DNA of 51,751 bases from Planctomycetota bacterium (GTDB lineage: Bacteria > Planctomycetota > Brocadiia > CAIUPP01): contig JAKJEM010000001.1 of NCBI GenBank assembly GCA_022705425.1, positions 52,502 to 104,252 on the forward strand, given 5' to 3'. The first letter of the stretch is position 1, and each line of letters starts with the position of its first letter. The notes below the pieces were generated by a model. That model was given only the letters and a program-made list of their open reading frames with translations, searched no databases and had not been told where the DNA came from. Below are positions 24,209-33,318 of the stretch, in pieces. The position numbers and the translations under genes were made by a program.

Positions 24209-25906
24209 TCACTTCCCCCGTTCGGCGAAATCGCGCCCGTATTGATCGTAATGCTCTGCCGTGCCGAAGGGGTAGGATTCGGCGGCGCGCCCCGAGGCGG
24301 CATCGCGCAGTTCTTCTTCGAGGGCGCGGCGCAGGTCGCTCCATCGCACGATCAGCGTGTGCCGGCCGACGAGCAGGCGATAGGGGCCGTCGAAACCGAG
24401 CAACTCCGGCATCTTCCGCACCTGTTCAAGGCCGCGCTGAAAGGCGGCGGCCGCTTCAGCGCGGCGTTCGGCAAACTGGGCCAGAATGCCGCGGGCGTGT
24501 TCTATCCAGGCCCGCGCCATGCATCGGAGCGCCAGCACGTCGAGACGCCAGGCCGCGTAGGCCTCGGCATGGACCGGCGCTCCAGGCGGCGGGTCCGCCC
24601 ACTGCGCATCGAGCCGGTCCAGTTCCTCGATCAGCTCCTCCAGGCGGAATCCCGCTCCGGGCTCTCCGGGAAAGCGCATCGCCCGCCCCTCGATCTGCGG
24701 CATCCAACGCCCGTACGAGGCGTCGGTGGCCTGGGGCAGCCGCCGCCAGCAGGCGAGCGCATGTACCCCGGCCCGGCGTTCCGGTGAACCGCCCACGGCC
24801 GCCAGCCATTGCGGTTGCAGAAAGTTCTGCTTGTTGCCGGTCAGGAAGCAGCTGATCCGCGCCGAGGGCGCGCACGCGCAGCGGGCGGGGCCGCTCAGCC
24901 CGAGTGCGGGCAGCCCGAACCATGCCGCACGCTCGCGGTCGCCTTCCGACCATCGGCCCGACAGGGTCGCGTACCAGTCCAGGTCGCGTTCAATCTGCAA
25001 CACGTGGCGGTCGCGCCCCTGCACGAAGGGCGCGCCATACAGGTCCATGGGGTGCGAGGTGAAGCCCGGACACCCCAGGGAGTTGAGTTCCTCTCGGATT
25101 CCCCGCGCCAACGCCAGGTCGTGGCAGCCGAAGGGCTGGTAGTTGCTGATCCAGAACTCCCCCAGGACGCGCTCCGCCCCGCAGACCTTGACCCAGCGCA
25201 GGAACTCCGGGTCGGGCTTGCGATGGACGAGGAACTCCCACGTGTACTTGACGGTGAAGAAGCATTCCCCCTCATAGACGTCCTGCACGTTCTCTTTCAT
25301 TCCGGCGGGATCGCTGGTCCAGCCGCGGAAGAACAGGACGGGGCGTCGGGCGCTCTGGTGAATGCCCGCCACAATGGCCTCGCGCGCGAAGATGGAGCGC
25401 CGTTCCAGCGCCACGTTCTCGCTGGCTTCGGCGTTGATGCCGGCCAGCTCCGGGTAGGTGTCGCACAACTGGCGCACGCAATGGCGCGTGTAGTCCGCCG
25501 CCAGGGGCGGCGGCTGAAAGGAATGGCCGGGACGTATCCCGTGCTTCCGTCCGAAACTGTCGGGCACATAGCAGGTGTGAAAGAGTACGAAGGGCTGAAT
25601 CCCCCGGGCGCGGGCGGTTTCAAAGAGCCAGTGATAGTGCGCCTGGTAGCGCTGCAACTCCGCCGGCGCGAGCACGACCGCCTCGGGAAAGGCCCTCAGG
25701 TTCACCATGAACGGGAAGGGATGCGTATTGGCCAGGATCCAGGTATTCAGCCCGGCTTGGCGCATCGCGTCGAAGTAGCGCCCCATCAGCGCGCGGTCGA
25801 AGAACCCGTCGCTGTGCGTCATCATCCATCTTTCGTCGTACCCGCGCGGCGTAACGCACGAGACCGGGTTCCACTGCCACAGGCCGCTGTAGCGGAACTC
25901 TCCCAT
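24209..25906 (-). CDS. putative TIM-barrel glycoside hydrolase-like protein
   Basis: A 565-residue cytoplasmic protein not assigned to a named family. Features fit a TIM-barrel hydrolase acting on sugars: GRYFDAMRQAGLNTWILANTH, FVLFHTCYVPD, ELAGINAEASENVALERR (possible acid pair), RPVLFFRGWTSDP, FTVKYTWEFLVHRKPDPE and ERVLGEFWISNYQPFG. The C-terminal 170 residues are helical, rich in Ala and Glu, like the helical cap of GH67 or GH20-like proteins. The upstream URO-D-like gene ends 1 nt before this start, and AGGAGAAGG lies inside its end, so translation is coupled. This supports the ATG at 25906 rather than an upstream in-frame one. Confidence 0.6.
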   Translation of the reverse strand: MGEFRYSGLWQWNPVSCVTPRGYDERWMMTHSDGFFDRALMGRYFDAMRQAGLNTWILANTHPFPFMVNLRAFPEAVVLAPAELQRYQAHYHWLFETARARGIQPFVLFHTCYVPDSFGRKHGIRPGHSFQPPPLAADYTRHCVRQLCDTYPELAGINAEASENVALERRSIFAREAIVAGIHQSARRPVLFFRGWTSDPAGMKENVQDVYEGECFFTVKYTWEFLVHRKPDPEFLRWVKVCGAERVLGEFWISNYQPFGCHDLALARGIREELNSLGCPGFTSHPMDLYGAPFVQGRDRHVLQIERDLDWYATLSGRWSEGDRERAAWFGLPALGLSGPARCACAPSARISCFLTGNKQNFLQPQWLAAVGGSPERRAGVHALACWRRLPQATDASYGRWMPQIEGRAMRFPGEPGAGFRLEELIEELDRLDAQWADPPPGAPVHAEAYAAWRLDVLALRCMARAWIEHARGILAQFAERRAEAAAAFQRGLEQVRKMPELLGFDGPYRLLVGRHTLIVRWSDLRRALEEELRDAASGRAAESYPFGTAEHYDQYGRDFAERGK

Positions 25907-25907
25907 A

Positions 25908-26891
25908 TCACCTTCTCCTGAGCCGGGCGACGGCGTCCAGCAGCGCGCGGACATTCTCGATCCTGGCGTAGTGGGGGATGCAGTTGCCCGTCGAGAGCAT
26001 GTAGCCGCCGCCGGGGGCGCCGATGCGCCAGGCCTCTTCGACCGCCCGGGCGATCTGGTCGGGCGTGCCGGAGGCCAACAGGTTGACGCTGATGTTGCCG
26101 ATAACGCACGCCCGCCCCTTCAGCGCGCGCTTGGCCTCGGCCAGGTCCATGGCCTCCGGTTCGATCGGGTGGATTCCGCTCATGCCCAGCGTCAACAGGT
26201 CGTCGAGCACGGGGAAGAGGTTGCCGTCGGAGTGGAAGATCCAGGGCACGGCTATGCGCTCGGTCGCCGGCCGGAGCCGGGGCAGAACGAAGTCGCGCAG
26301 CACGTGCGGGCTGAACATCGGCCCGGTCTTGAAGGCGAAATCGTCAAAGACCCAGACGCCGTCGAAGCCCAGTTCGCAGAAGAGCTCGACCGTGCGCCGG
26401 GCGAAGCGCGCGTAGCGGTCGAGCACCTCCCCGACCAGGCCGGGATCCTCGTGCAGGGCGATGGAGAAGTTGTCCAGCCCCATCGAGATCAACGCGGCCG
26501 AAAGCCCCAGCCGCGTCCCGCCGAAGGCGGCGCGGTCGCCGCGCTGCGTGCGGAGGAAGTCCCGCGCGCGGGCGATCCAGTCCTCGTCCTCGGGCAGTCG
26601 GAGCAGGGCCAGATCGTCGCGCGCGCGAATCCGGCCGGGTCCGATTCCTTCGCCGCCCTCGGGCAGCGGAACGCGCTGATAGAAGAGGGGAGGATAGCGG
26701 CTGAACTTCACCGCGTCGCTGCCCATCGCTTCCGCCAGCCGCCCCGGCTCGACCGACGCCGTAAGCGGCAGCCCCAGCAACTGCTGCGCGATGGTTCCCC
26801 CCACGAACTGCTCGACGAAGGGCACTCCGTCCGGCGTTCCGCCGGCGAGCGCGCAGAGCACACGCTCGCGCGGCGTCATGGATGACGTCAT
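25908..26891 (-). CDS. uroporphyrinogen decarboxylase-superfamily protein
   Basis: A 327-residue URO-D-fold protein, distinct from the one at 14640. It begins MTPRERVLCALAGGTPDGVPFVEQF and carries GTRLGLSAALISMGLDNF, ELGFDGVWVFDDFAFKTGPM, WIFHSDGNLFPVLDDLL, MSGIHPIEP and GGGYMLSTGNCIPHYARIENV. The NCIP Cys and HSDG His are in positions used for metal binding in MtaA-like methyltransferases. Pairing with a hydrolase-like gene suggests sugar or methyl metabolism rather than heme synthesis. The start could also be 12 nt downstream. Confidence 0.8.
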   Translation of the reverse strand: MTSSMTPRERVLCALAGGTPDGVPFVEQFVGGTIAQQLLGLPLTASVEPGRLAEAMGSDAVKFSRYPPLFYQRVPLPEGGEGIGPGRIRARDDLALLRLPEDEDWIARARDFLRTQRGDRAAFGGTRLGLSAALISMGLDNFSIALHEDPGLVGEVLDRYARFARRTVELFCELGFDGVWVFDDFAFKTGPMFSPHVLRDFVLPRLRPATERIAVPWIFHSDGNLFPVLDDLLTLGMSGIHPIEPEAMDLAEAKRALKGRACVIGNISVNLLASGTPDQIARAVEEAWRIGAPGGGYMLSTGNCIPHYARIENVRALLDAVARLRRR

Positions 26892-26990
26892 GACAGAGAT
26901 GTTCCTCGAAACACCGGCGATCCTTCAGCGATCATTCCGCCGCAGACGCACACGTCCGACGGACGGCGACTCCGCGGGTGGACGCCGCGC

Positions 26991-28565
26991 TCAGGACTGC
27001 GGCGGCGTCACCGGATCGGTGAAGGGCGGCCGTTCAAAGCGGCACTCGACCTCCGTCACGCGCGGGTCGCCGTGTGCCCTCAAGACGTCGAAGAGCTGAC
27101 GCGCCAATCGCCGCGCGGTGTCCCGATAGGCGGGGGACTCTGCGACATTGTTCATGTGGTCGGGGTCCTTGCGCACGTCGTAGAGTTCCTCCGCCGGACG
27201 CTTCCCGAAGCCGATCCGGTAGAGGGGGCGGATCGGCTCGTCGTTGCGGTGGTGGATCATCCACGCCTTGGTGGGGCTGGCGTCCATGTCCGGATAGGCC
27301 GTGAAGGTGTTCCGGCTGAGGGCGTCGTAGGAGGGCGGGACGCAGGCGGGATCGTCCAGCCCCTTCGGGTCGCCCATGGGCCAGCGGTCCGGCTCGAAAT
27401 TGCGGATGTAGAGGAAATCCCGCGTGCGAATGGCGCGCTGCGGATAGGGGAGATTGCCTTCGCGCGCGCCGGCGACGTGCCGCTCGCGCCCGGTCACCAC
27501 ATAGGTCCGCTCCGGGTCCACCTGTCCGCCGGCGGGAGATTCGAGCACCCCGAGCAACCCGCGCGCGCCCATGCACGCCGGGGGCGTCACGCCTGCCGCT
27601 TGAAGGAAGGTGGGCCCCAGGTCCATGAGGTTCACGAAGTCGTCAACCACACGCCCGGGCGCAATGTGTCCCGGCCAGCGCGCCGTCAACGCCACGGCAC
27701 AGCCGATGTCATACAGATTGCACTTGCCCCTCGGCAGGCCCGGAATGCCGTGATCGCCGCTGACAACGACCAGGGTGTTGTCGAGTTCTCCGATCTCCTG
27801 AAGCCGCTGCAAGAGCACGCCGAGGCCGGCGTCGAAGGCCTGGCACTCGCCCAGGTAGTCGCAGAAATCCTCCCGCACCTCGTGCACGTCGGGCAGGAAG
27901 GACGGCATGCGCCCCTGGAGGTCGTTCGGTTCCAGCCCCCACAGCGCCTTGCCGGAACCGCGCTCCCATCGCCGGTGCGTGTTCATCGGCCCCCACCAGT
28001 AGCAGAACGGAGCGCCCGCAGGCCGTGCCTGAAGGAAGGCGTCGAAGTTGTCGCGCACCTCGGCATAGAGCCGTTGCTTTGCCCCCTCGACCCCAAGTTG
28101 CGGCGCATCGAGCGTGGCGTTGCTCGAGAACTTGCAGAACCTCGTGCCCGCCGGGGCATAGCGGGTGCGCGCGCCGCCGTACGGTTCGTCGCGCGGCGTG
28201 CCGGGCGACCAGACCTTGTACGTGTGGCCGATGTGGTACCCGTTCGCCTCGAGAATGAGCGGGTACGTCGGAATGGAGGAATCCCACACCGCGCCCAGGA
28301 GAATGGCCCCCAGCCCGGTCTGCCAGAAGTAGCGCCCGGCCAGGATCGAACTGCGGCACGGCGTGCATGACGGCGCCGTGACGAAGGCGTTCGAGAAGAG
28401 GACGCCCTCGCGCGCCACGCGGTCCACATTGGGCGTCCGGATCAGCGCATTGACCGAGTTCGCACCCTCGAGGGCGGCATAGGCGCTCGCGTACCGCCCC
28501 CAATCGTCCCCGAACGCGAAGACGATGTTGGGGCGAGGCCTCGCCGCCTGGGTCGTATCCGCCAT
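26991..28565 (-). CDS. sulfatase (sulfamidase-like)
   Basis: A 524-residue sulfatase. It carries FAFGDDWGRYASAY (metal Asp pair in the DDWGRY form typical of heparan N-sulfatase-like enzymes), CTPCRSSILAG with modifiable C67, HTYKVWSPGTP, and SGDHGIPGLPRGKCNLYD for the second metal site. The C-terminus has AEELYDVRKDPDHMNNVAESP. The substrate may be an N- or O-sulfated sugar. The start at 28565 is chosen for the GGGAG site and because homology begins near PNIVFAFGDD; in-frame codons further upstream lack support. No signal peptide. Confidence 0.92.
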   Translation of the reverse strand: MADTTQAARPRPNIVFAFGDDWGRYASAYAALEGANSVNALIRTPNVDRVAREGVLFSNAFVTAPSCTPCRSSILAGRYFWQTGLGAILLGAVWDSSIPTYPLILEANGYHIGHTYKVWSPGTPRDEPYGGARTRYAPAGTRFCKFSSNATLDAPQLGVEGAKQRLYAEVRDNFDAFLQARPAGAPFCYWWGPMNTHRRWERGSGKALWGLEPNDLQGRMPSFLPDVHEVREDFCDYLGECQAFDAGLGVLLQRLQEIGELDNTLVVVSGDHGIPGLPRGKCNLYDIGCAVALTARWPGHIAPGRVVDDFVNLMDLGPTFLQAAGVTPPACMGARGLLGVLESPAGGQVDPERTYVVTGRERHVAGAREGNLPYPQRAIRTRDFLYIRNFEPDRWPMGDPKGLDDPACVPPSYDALSRNTFTAYPDMDASPTKAWMIHHRNDEPIRPLYRIGFGKRPAEELYDVRKDPDHMNNVAESPAYRDTARRLARQLFDVLRAHGDPRVTEVECRFERPPFTDPVTPPQS

Positions 28566-28923
28566 CTCGCGTTCTCCCATTCCCTTCGGCGCAGCGCGGG
28601 AGCATATCCGCCGCCGGAGCAACCGCGCCTCGTCCCGGAAGGCGTCGCGATCGGCCAGGCCGCCGCCGGCCCCGTCGCTCACCCGCCCGCAAGTCTGCCG
28701 CCGCAGACGTCAACGACCGCCGGCAGGCCGGGCGGGTCCGCCGTGACGCGGCCATTATACTCCGCTTGCCCGCCCTTCCGCACGCGCAATTCCGCCGGTG
28801 CCGGGGCCTCTGCCGGGGCGGTCGCGGCGGCGGGCGGCCTTGCGCCGGGAGGGGCGATGAGGGAAACTGTGCGTGACGCCGGCGGCAACGCTGCGCGGCA
28901 TCTATCGAGATGAGAGGACGGGA
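28566..28923. other. divergent intergenic region between sulfatase and LysE genes
   Basis: 358 nt without a convincing gene. A perfect TATAAT is present on the minus strand at 28754-28759, but the matching -35 (TGCGGA) is poor, so a sulfatase promoter there is only tentative. The plus-strand candidate promoter is listed separately. The rest is GC-rich with short inverted repeats and no clear RNA gene. Confidence 0.4.
28840..28868 (+). promoter_or_regulatory. tentative promoter for the LysE-family operon
   Basis: TTGCGC at 28840-28845, a 17-nt spacer and a weak GAAACT at 28863-28868, 55 nt before the ATG. Confidence 0.3.
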
Positions 28924-29547
28924 ATGCTCAAGAGTCTGATCGCCGGAGTGGTGCTGGGGTCGTCGTCGGGCTTCTCGCCCGGTCCGCTGAGTACCCTGGT
29001 CATCACGCAGACGTTGCAGCACGGCACGCGCGAGGGGCTGAAGGTGGCCCTGGCGCCGCTGATCACCGATGTGCCGATCGTGGCCGTTTCGCTGCTGGTC
29101 CTGTCGCGGCTGGCCGAGTCGGGGCGGGCGCTGGGGGCGGTATCGCTGATCGGGGCGTGTTTCGTGGTCTTCCTGGCGTGGAAGAGTTTCTGCGCGCAGC
29201 CGCCGGAGACGGAAGCCGCCGCGTCGGCGCCACGGTCGGTGTGGAAGGGAACGCTGGTGAACTTCCTCAGTCCGAACCCATACCTGTTCTGGATGACAGT
29301 CGGGGCGCCGACGACGGTGGGGGCGTGGCAGCGCAGCGCTGCGGCGGCGGCGCTCTTTGTCGCGGCCTTCTACGTCATGCTGGTCGGCGGCAAGTGCGCC
29401 ATGGCGGTGCTGGTCGGGCGTACGCGCCACTTCATTACCGGGCGCATCTACGGCGTCATCATGAAGGGACTCGGCGCGCTGCTGCTGCTGTACGCCGGGG
29501 CGCTGGCGCGCGACGGCCTGCGGCTGCTCGATCTGTGGCGCGCATAG
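28924..29547 (+). CDS. LysE/RhtB-family amino acid exporter
   Basis: A 207-residue inner-membrane protein with about six hydrophobic helices. The family's N-terminal motif is present as GFSPGPLSTLVITQTLQHGTREGLKVALAP, followed by TDVPIVAVSLLVLSRL and the second-half signature KGTLVNFLSPNPYLFWMTVG. Relatives export amino acids and derivatives. The next gene is a carboxypeptidase-like protein 40 nt downstream, so release of amino acids from peptides followed by export is conceivable. The ATG at 28924 follows a GAGAGGACGG stretch; an earlier in-frame ATG is less likely because the membrane domain starts here. Confidence 0.85.
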   Translation: MLKSLIAGVVLGSSSGFSPGPLSTLVITQTLQHGTREGLKVALAPLITDVPIVAVSLLVLSRLAESGRALGAVSLIGACFVVFLAWKSFCAQPPETEAAASAPRSVWKGTLVNFLSPNPYLFWMTVGAPTTVGAWQRSAAAAALFVAAFYVMLVGGKCAMAVLVGRTRHFITGRIYGVIMKGLGALLLLYAGALARDGLRLLDLWRA

Positions 29548-29587
29548 GTTTCAAGGCGCGGCAACGCGTTTCGAGGAGGAGAGAGCG

Positions 29588-30778
29588 ATGGAAGCCGGAA
29601 TGCTCACGGAGGGCCTGCCGCCCTCCTGTTTCGAAGCGCCGCCCTTCTGGAAGAGCGGGCTGGCGGAGTGCCATGAATTCGTGACGGGCCTGCCCGGCGT
29701 TGAGGTGGAGGAGATCGGCCGGTCGGCCGGGGGGCGTCCGATCCTGGCGGCGAGCTTCGGGCGGCGCGAGGCGCTGCGGCGATCGAGCACGAGCATGTCC
29801 TCCTCCTTCGGCGGGTGGGGGAGCAAGGCCTGGAACCCCGACACGTTCTACCCGCCTTCCTTCTTCGGCGAGAGCCCGCGCGAGCGGCCCGTCCTGGTCC
29901 TGCAGGGCAACATTCACGGGAGCGAGATCGCCGGAACGGTGGCGGCCATGAACCTGCTGAACCTGCTGGTTCACGGCACGGACCTGCGCGGACGGCGTCA
30001 CGACCGATTGCTGGAGGAAGCCCGGAAGATGCGGGTCATCGTGATCCCGCACGCGAACCCGGACGGTCGCGCGCGTTGGGAGCCGGCCAAGCACCTGTTG
30101 ACGGCCTCCGAGACCCAGGGGCATCGTGTGACCTTTGGGCTCCGGGAGGACGGAACGACCCCGGCGTGGCTGGAGACGAAGAACTCCTTCCCGATGCCCA
30201 GGGGACGGGTGCTCGGGTCGTACTTCAACGACGCCGGCGTCAATCTTCAGCATGACCGATTCCTCGACGCGGGCCGGGCGCCCGAGACCGACGCCCTCCT
30301 GAGCTTCTATCTGCGGGAGATGCCGGATGCCGTGGTGGCCGCCCACACGGACCAGGGGACGCTGATTTCGGAGGCGCCCTCGTACATCCCGGTCGAGTTG
30401 CAGACGCTCTGCGCGCGGATCGGCGGGGCGGTGGCCGGCGAAGTGCGTCGCCGCCGGTTGCCGCTCTTTGTCTATCCTCATGCCAACCGTCCCGGCGCCG
30501 GGACCCGGGCCTTTACGCAACTCGATGCCATCTATCACCAGTGCGGGGCGCTTCCCTTGCTCGTCGAGTTCCCCAGCAGCATTGCGGAGCACCTGCTGAC
30601 CTTCGACCAGGTGCTGGACGTGGGGCTGGCGGTCTTCGAGGCGTTGCTGGTCTTCGGAAACGATATCGGATTCCGCCCCGGAGTCCGGAAGCACCTGAAC
30701 GACGGGCGCGTGGTGCGGGCCTATGGGCCGTTGCCGCCGCCGGCGGCGAAGGAGACGCGAGGGCTCCGCGAGGAGTAG
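29588..30778 (+). CDS. M14-family zinc carboxypeptidase-like protein
   Basis: A 396-residue protein with the M14 fold. The zinc HxxE motif is H110-x-x-E113 (GNIHGSEIAG), the third ligand is probably H253 (AAHTDQG), and the catalytic Glu is probably E327 (LLVEFPSS). VIPHANPDGRARWE and DAGVNLQHDR match conserved loops that follow the metal site. No signal peptide, so it is cytoplasmic, closer to the succinylglutamate-desuccinylase-like or bacterial M14 forms than to digestive carboxypeptidases. The substrate (peptide, amidated amino acid) is unknown. GGAGGAG precedes the ATG. Confidence 0.82.
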   Translation: MEAGMLTEGLPPSCFEAPPFWKSGLAECHEFVTGLPGVEVEEIGRSAGGRPILAASFGRREALRRSSTSMSSSFGGWGSKAWNPDTFYPPSFFGESPRERPVLVLQGNIHGSEIAGTVAAMNLLNLLVHGTDLRGRRHDRLLEEARKMRVIVIPHANPDGRARWEPAKHLLTASETQGHRVTFGLREDGTTPAWLETKNSFPMPRGRVLGSYFNDAGVNLQHDRFLDAGRAPETDALLSFYLREMPDAVVAAHTDQGTLISEAPSYIPVELQTLCARIGGAVAGEVRRRRLPLFVYPHANRPGAGTRAFTQLDAIYHQCGALPLLVEFPSSIAEHLLTFDQVLDVGLAVFEALLVFGNDIGFRPGVRKHLNDGRVVRAYGPLPPPAAKETRGLREE

Positions 30779-30800
30779 TCACCGGGCTAAGGAGGTGCGG

Positions 30801-31745
30801 ATGACGGACATATGGAATCTCTGGATGGGTCGCCAGGACTGGGTGCGCGACGGCGACGGTCCCGCGCTGGGGTTGGGACCGACCGGCGCCTTTGACGATG
30901 GCCATATCCTCTCTCCCTGCGTGGCCTTCGAGGACGGGCTCTATCGCATGTGGTACGTCGGTTCGCGGGGAACGGTGGCGGAGCGCGTCTATTCCATGGG
31001 GCTGGCCACCGCGCGCGACGGGGTACGCTTTTCGCGGCGCGCGGAACCGGTGCTTTCCTTTGCCGACGGGCGGCGTTCCGTCCTGACGCCGGCGCTGCTG
31101 CGCAACGCCGACGGCTCGCTGCGTCGTGAGGGCGGACGTCTGCGGATGTGGATTTCCTGTTGCGACTTCCCCTCCGGGAGCGCGCGCCACACCCTTCACG
31201 AGACCGGCAGCGACGACGGGACGGCCTGGGATCCGCCTTCGCCGGCGCTTCTCGAGGGCGTTTACGCGCCGACCGTTATCCAGGAGGGGGGAACCTTCCG
31301 CCTGTGGTTCGCCGACGTGCGCGAGGACCCGTGGGCGATCCGGCAGGCGGAAAGCCCCGACGGGCGACGCTGGACGGTCGCCGACCGCCCGGCGCTGGTC
31401 CTCGACCAGAGCTGGGAGCGCGGACGTCTCTTCTACCCCGCGGTGGTCAAGGCCGATGGCCTGTACTTGATGTGGTACGGGAGCTATCGTTCCGGGGAGC
31501 GGGAGATGAAGACCTCGCTGGGGCTGGCGGTCAGCCGCGACGGCTGTGCCTGGACGAAGTCGCCCTCCAATCCCGTCTTTGGGCCGGACCCCTCGCGCCC
31601 GTGGGAGTCGCACTTCACCACCAGCCACACGGTCCTGCGCGACGCCGGCGGGCGATGGCGCATCTGGTACGCCGCGCGGCGGAAGCCCCCCTTTGTGAAC
31701 AAGTATTTCGCGATCGGAACGGCGCACTGGGACGGCCCGGCTTAG
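30801..31745 (+). CDS. five-bladed beta-propeller glycosidase-like protein
   Basis: A 314-residue protein with five repeats of one blade motif: LYRMWYVGS, LRMWISCC, FRLWFADV, LYLMWYGSY and WRIWYAAR. This matches the fold of GH32, GH43, GH68 and GH130 enzymes. Acidic residues that could be catalytic occur near DDGHILSPCV, GVYAPTVI and ERGRLFYPAVV, but I cannot assign the family. No signal peptide, so it may process imported oligosaccharides. AAGGAGG sits 6 nt before the ATG; 22 nt separate it from the carboxypeptidase gene. Confidence 0.75.
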   Translation: MTDIWNLWMGRQDWVRDGDGPALGLGPTGAFDDGHILSPCVAFEDGLYRMWYVGSRGTVAERVYSMGLATARDGVRFSRRAEPVLSFADGRRSVLTPALLRNADGSLRREGGRLRMWISCCDFPSGSARHTLHETGSDDGTAWDPPSPALLEGVYAPTVIQEGGTFRLWFADVREDPWAIRQAESPDGRRWTVADRPALVLDQSWERGRLFYPAVVKADGLYLMWYGSYRSGEREMKTSLGLAVSRDGCAWTKSPSNPVFGPDPSRPWESHFTTSHTVLRDAGGRWRIWYAARRKPPFVNKYFAIGTAHWDGPA

Positions 31746-31823
31746 CCCGACTCCTCGCGAACCGCACGTGTCTTGTGGACAGGCTGTCCTGCGGGCGCCG
31801 ACGTGTGGCGTCTGCGCGGCACA

Positions 31824-31853
31824 TTGGCGCGCCGGAGGGTCGGTCGCTATACT
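31824..31853 (+). promoter_or_regulatory. predicted promoter for the ThuA-like gene
   Basis: TTGGCG at 31824-31829, an 18-nt spacer and TATACT at 31848-31853, 30 nt before the GTG start. Confidence 0.55.
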
Positions 31854-31883
31854 GTGCCCGTTCTCATCAGGAAAGGAAAGACC

Positions 31884-32513
31884 GTGGCAAAGAAAGCATT
31901 GATCGTCTGGGGCGGCTGGGCCGGCCATACGCCCAAAGAGTGCGCGGATCTCTTCGAGGCGAAGCTCCGCGAACGCGGATACGAGGTCGAGGTGTCGAAC
32001 ACCCTGGATTCCTACACGGACGCGGTCAAGATGTCGGCGCTGAGTCTGGTGGTGCCGATGTGGACGATGGGGCAGATCACGCGCGAGCAGGAGAAGGGTC
32101 TGCTGGACGCCATCTCCGCCGGCGTAGGCATCGCCGGGTGGCACGGCGGCATGTGCGATTCCTTCCGCAACAACACGAACTACCAGTGGATGACGGGAGG
32201 GCAGTGGGTGGCCCATCCCGGCGGGTTGACGAACTACGAGGTGCACATCGTGAACCGCGATCACCCGATCACCCGGGGAATCGGCGATTTCACCCTGGAG
32301 CAGACGGAGCAGTACTACATGCACGTGGACCCCTCGAACAACGTGCTGGCGACGACGCGTTTCTCGCCGGAGTGCGTCATGCCGGTGGTGTGGACGCGCG
32401 GCTGGGGCAAGGGGCGGGTCTTCTACGCCTCCTTCGGCCATACGTACAAAGACTTTGCCAAAGCGGAGGCGCTGGAGATCACGCTGCGGGGGATGGACTG
32501 GGCAAGCCGGTAG
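31884..32513 (+). CDS. ThuA-like domain protein
   Basis: A 209-residue class-I glutamine-amidotransferase-like protein of the ThuA group. Motifs are KKALIVWGGWAGHTPKECADLFEAKL, the segment LVVPMWTMGQITREQEKGLLDAI, GIAGWHGGMCDSFRN, GGQWVAHPGG, NRDHPITRGIGDFTLEQTEQYYMHVD and GKGRVFYASFGHTYKDF. ThuA is linked to trehalose and other sugar use and is common near sugar oxidoreductases in PVC bacteria. The GTG start is supported by GAAAGGAAAG 3 nt upstream and by homology beginning at KKALIVWGG. Confidence 0.9.
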   Translation: MAKKALIVWGGWAGHTPKECADLFEAKLRERGYEVEVSNTLDSYTDAVKMSALSLVVPMWTMGQITREQEKGLLDAISAGVGIAGWHGGMCDSFRNNTNYQWMTGGQWVAHPGGLTNYEVHIVNRDHPITRGIGDFTLEQTEQYYMHVDPSNNVLATTRFSPECVMPVVWTRGWGKGRVFYASFGHTYKDFAKAEALEITLRGMDWASR

Positions 32514-32519
32514 CGCCGG

Positions 32520-32876
32520 TCACTGCGGATCGGACGGCGGGGGCGCGGCGGCATCGAGTTCCTGGCGGATGGCGCGGTTGACGCGGTTCATCACGCCGAG
32601 GTAGTCCGCCTGCGCGCGGAGGAGTTCCTGCAGGTCGGCGCTGGCGTGAACGGCGTCGGCCAGGCGCTGAAGCTCGCGCTTGTCCTCAACCTCGACGGGG
32701 CGGGTCTGCCGTTCCAGGTCGGCGATCTTGCGGCGCTGCGTCTCGAAGTCTTCGAGGAGCTTGCGGAGGTCGGGCTGTGCGGCCACGCAGCTTTCTGCAG
32801 CGCGCAGCCGGCGGTAGCTGTCGTGCGCGGCGATGAGGCGCCCGAGTGCGCCGGCGGCTTCGAGCATTTCCTCCAC
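32520..32876 (-). CDS. YlbF/YmcA-family protein
   Basis: A 118-residue all-helical protein matching the Com_YlbF family: LGRLIAAHDSYRRLRAAESCVAAQPDLRKLLEDFETQRRKI, then a second helix pair DAVHASADLQELLRAQADYLGVMNRVNRAI. In Bacillus, YlbF and YmcA form a complex with YaaT that influences RNase Y and developmental regulation. Here the partner genes are not present and the neighbours are envelope proteins. The GTG at 32876 is chosen for its GGGGAG site; an ATG at 32867 is the alternative. It converges with the ThuA-like gene 6 nt away. Confidence 0.8.
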   Translation of the reverse strand: MEEMLEAAGALGRLIAAHDSYRRLRAAESCVAAQPDLRKLLEDFETQRRKIADLERQTRPVEVEDKRELQRLADAVHASADLQELLRAQADYLGVMNRVNRAIRQELDAAAPPPSDPQ

Positions 32877-32896
32877 AGGCGGGTCTCCCCAGGGGG

Positions 32897-33286
32897 TTAT
32901 TTCAGGTCGCGCAGGGCGGGGCTGGTCAGGACCGGCTTGGCCGGTTCCTCGGCGGGCGGCGGAGGCGGCAGGGGGGTTCGGCCCTGGACTTCTTCTGCGG
33001 GGCGGAGGGTCAGTCCTTCCCTGGACCCGCCGGCCAGCCGGCCGGGGGGCATTCCCGCTGTGGCGGCGTCGCGCGCCTCTTCGCGGGCGGCGTCCGCGCC
33101 CGGATAGTTCACGATAGGTCGTGGGGCGGCGTCCGGTTGCAGGGCGTCGTGACGGGGCAGGCCGGGGGTCTGCGCAATGTCCATCATCCGCGGCGCAGCG
33201 TCTTCCATCGCGACGGGAGCGGTGCAGGCGGAGAGCGCGACAAGCAGGGTCGGCAGCAGGAGTCCGGCGGCAAAGCGGCGCAACAT
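32897..33286 (-). CDS. small lipoprotein of unknown function
   Basis: A 129-residue lipoprotein. The signal is LRRFAAGLLLPTLLVALSAC with lipobox L-S-A-C, so the mature protein is anchored in the outer or inner membrane. The rest is low-complexity Ala/Pro-rich sequence with no recognisable domain (PLPPPPPAEEPAKP near the end). Start at 33286 because it gives the correct lipobox position; the longer in-frame form would place a non-signal tail before it. Confidence 0.6.
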   Translation of the reverse strand: MLRRFAAGLLLPTLLVALSACTAPVAMEDAAPRMMDIAQTPGLPRHDALQPDAAPRPIVNYPGADAAREEARDAATAGMPPGRLAGGSREGLTLRPAEEVQGRTPLPPPPPAEEPAKPVLTSPALRDLK

Positions 33287-33318
33287 GGCGGGGCCACTCC
33301 GGAGAAAGGGGGCGCAGG

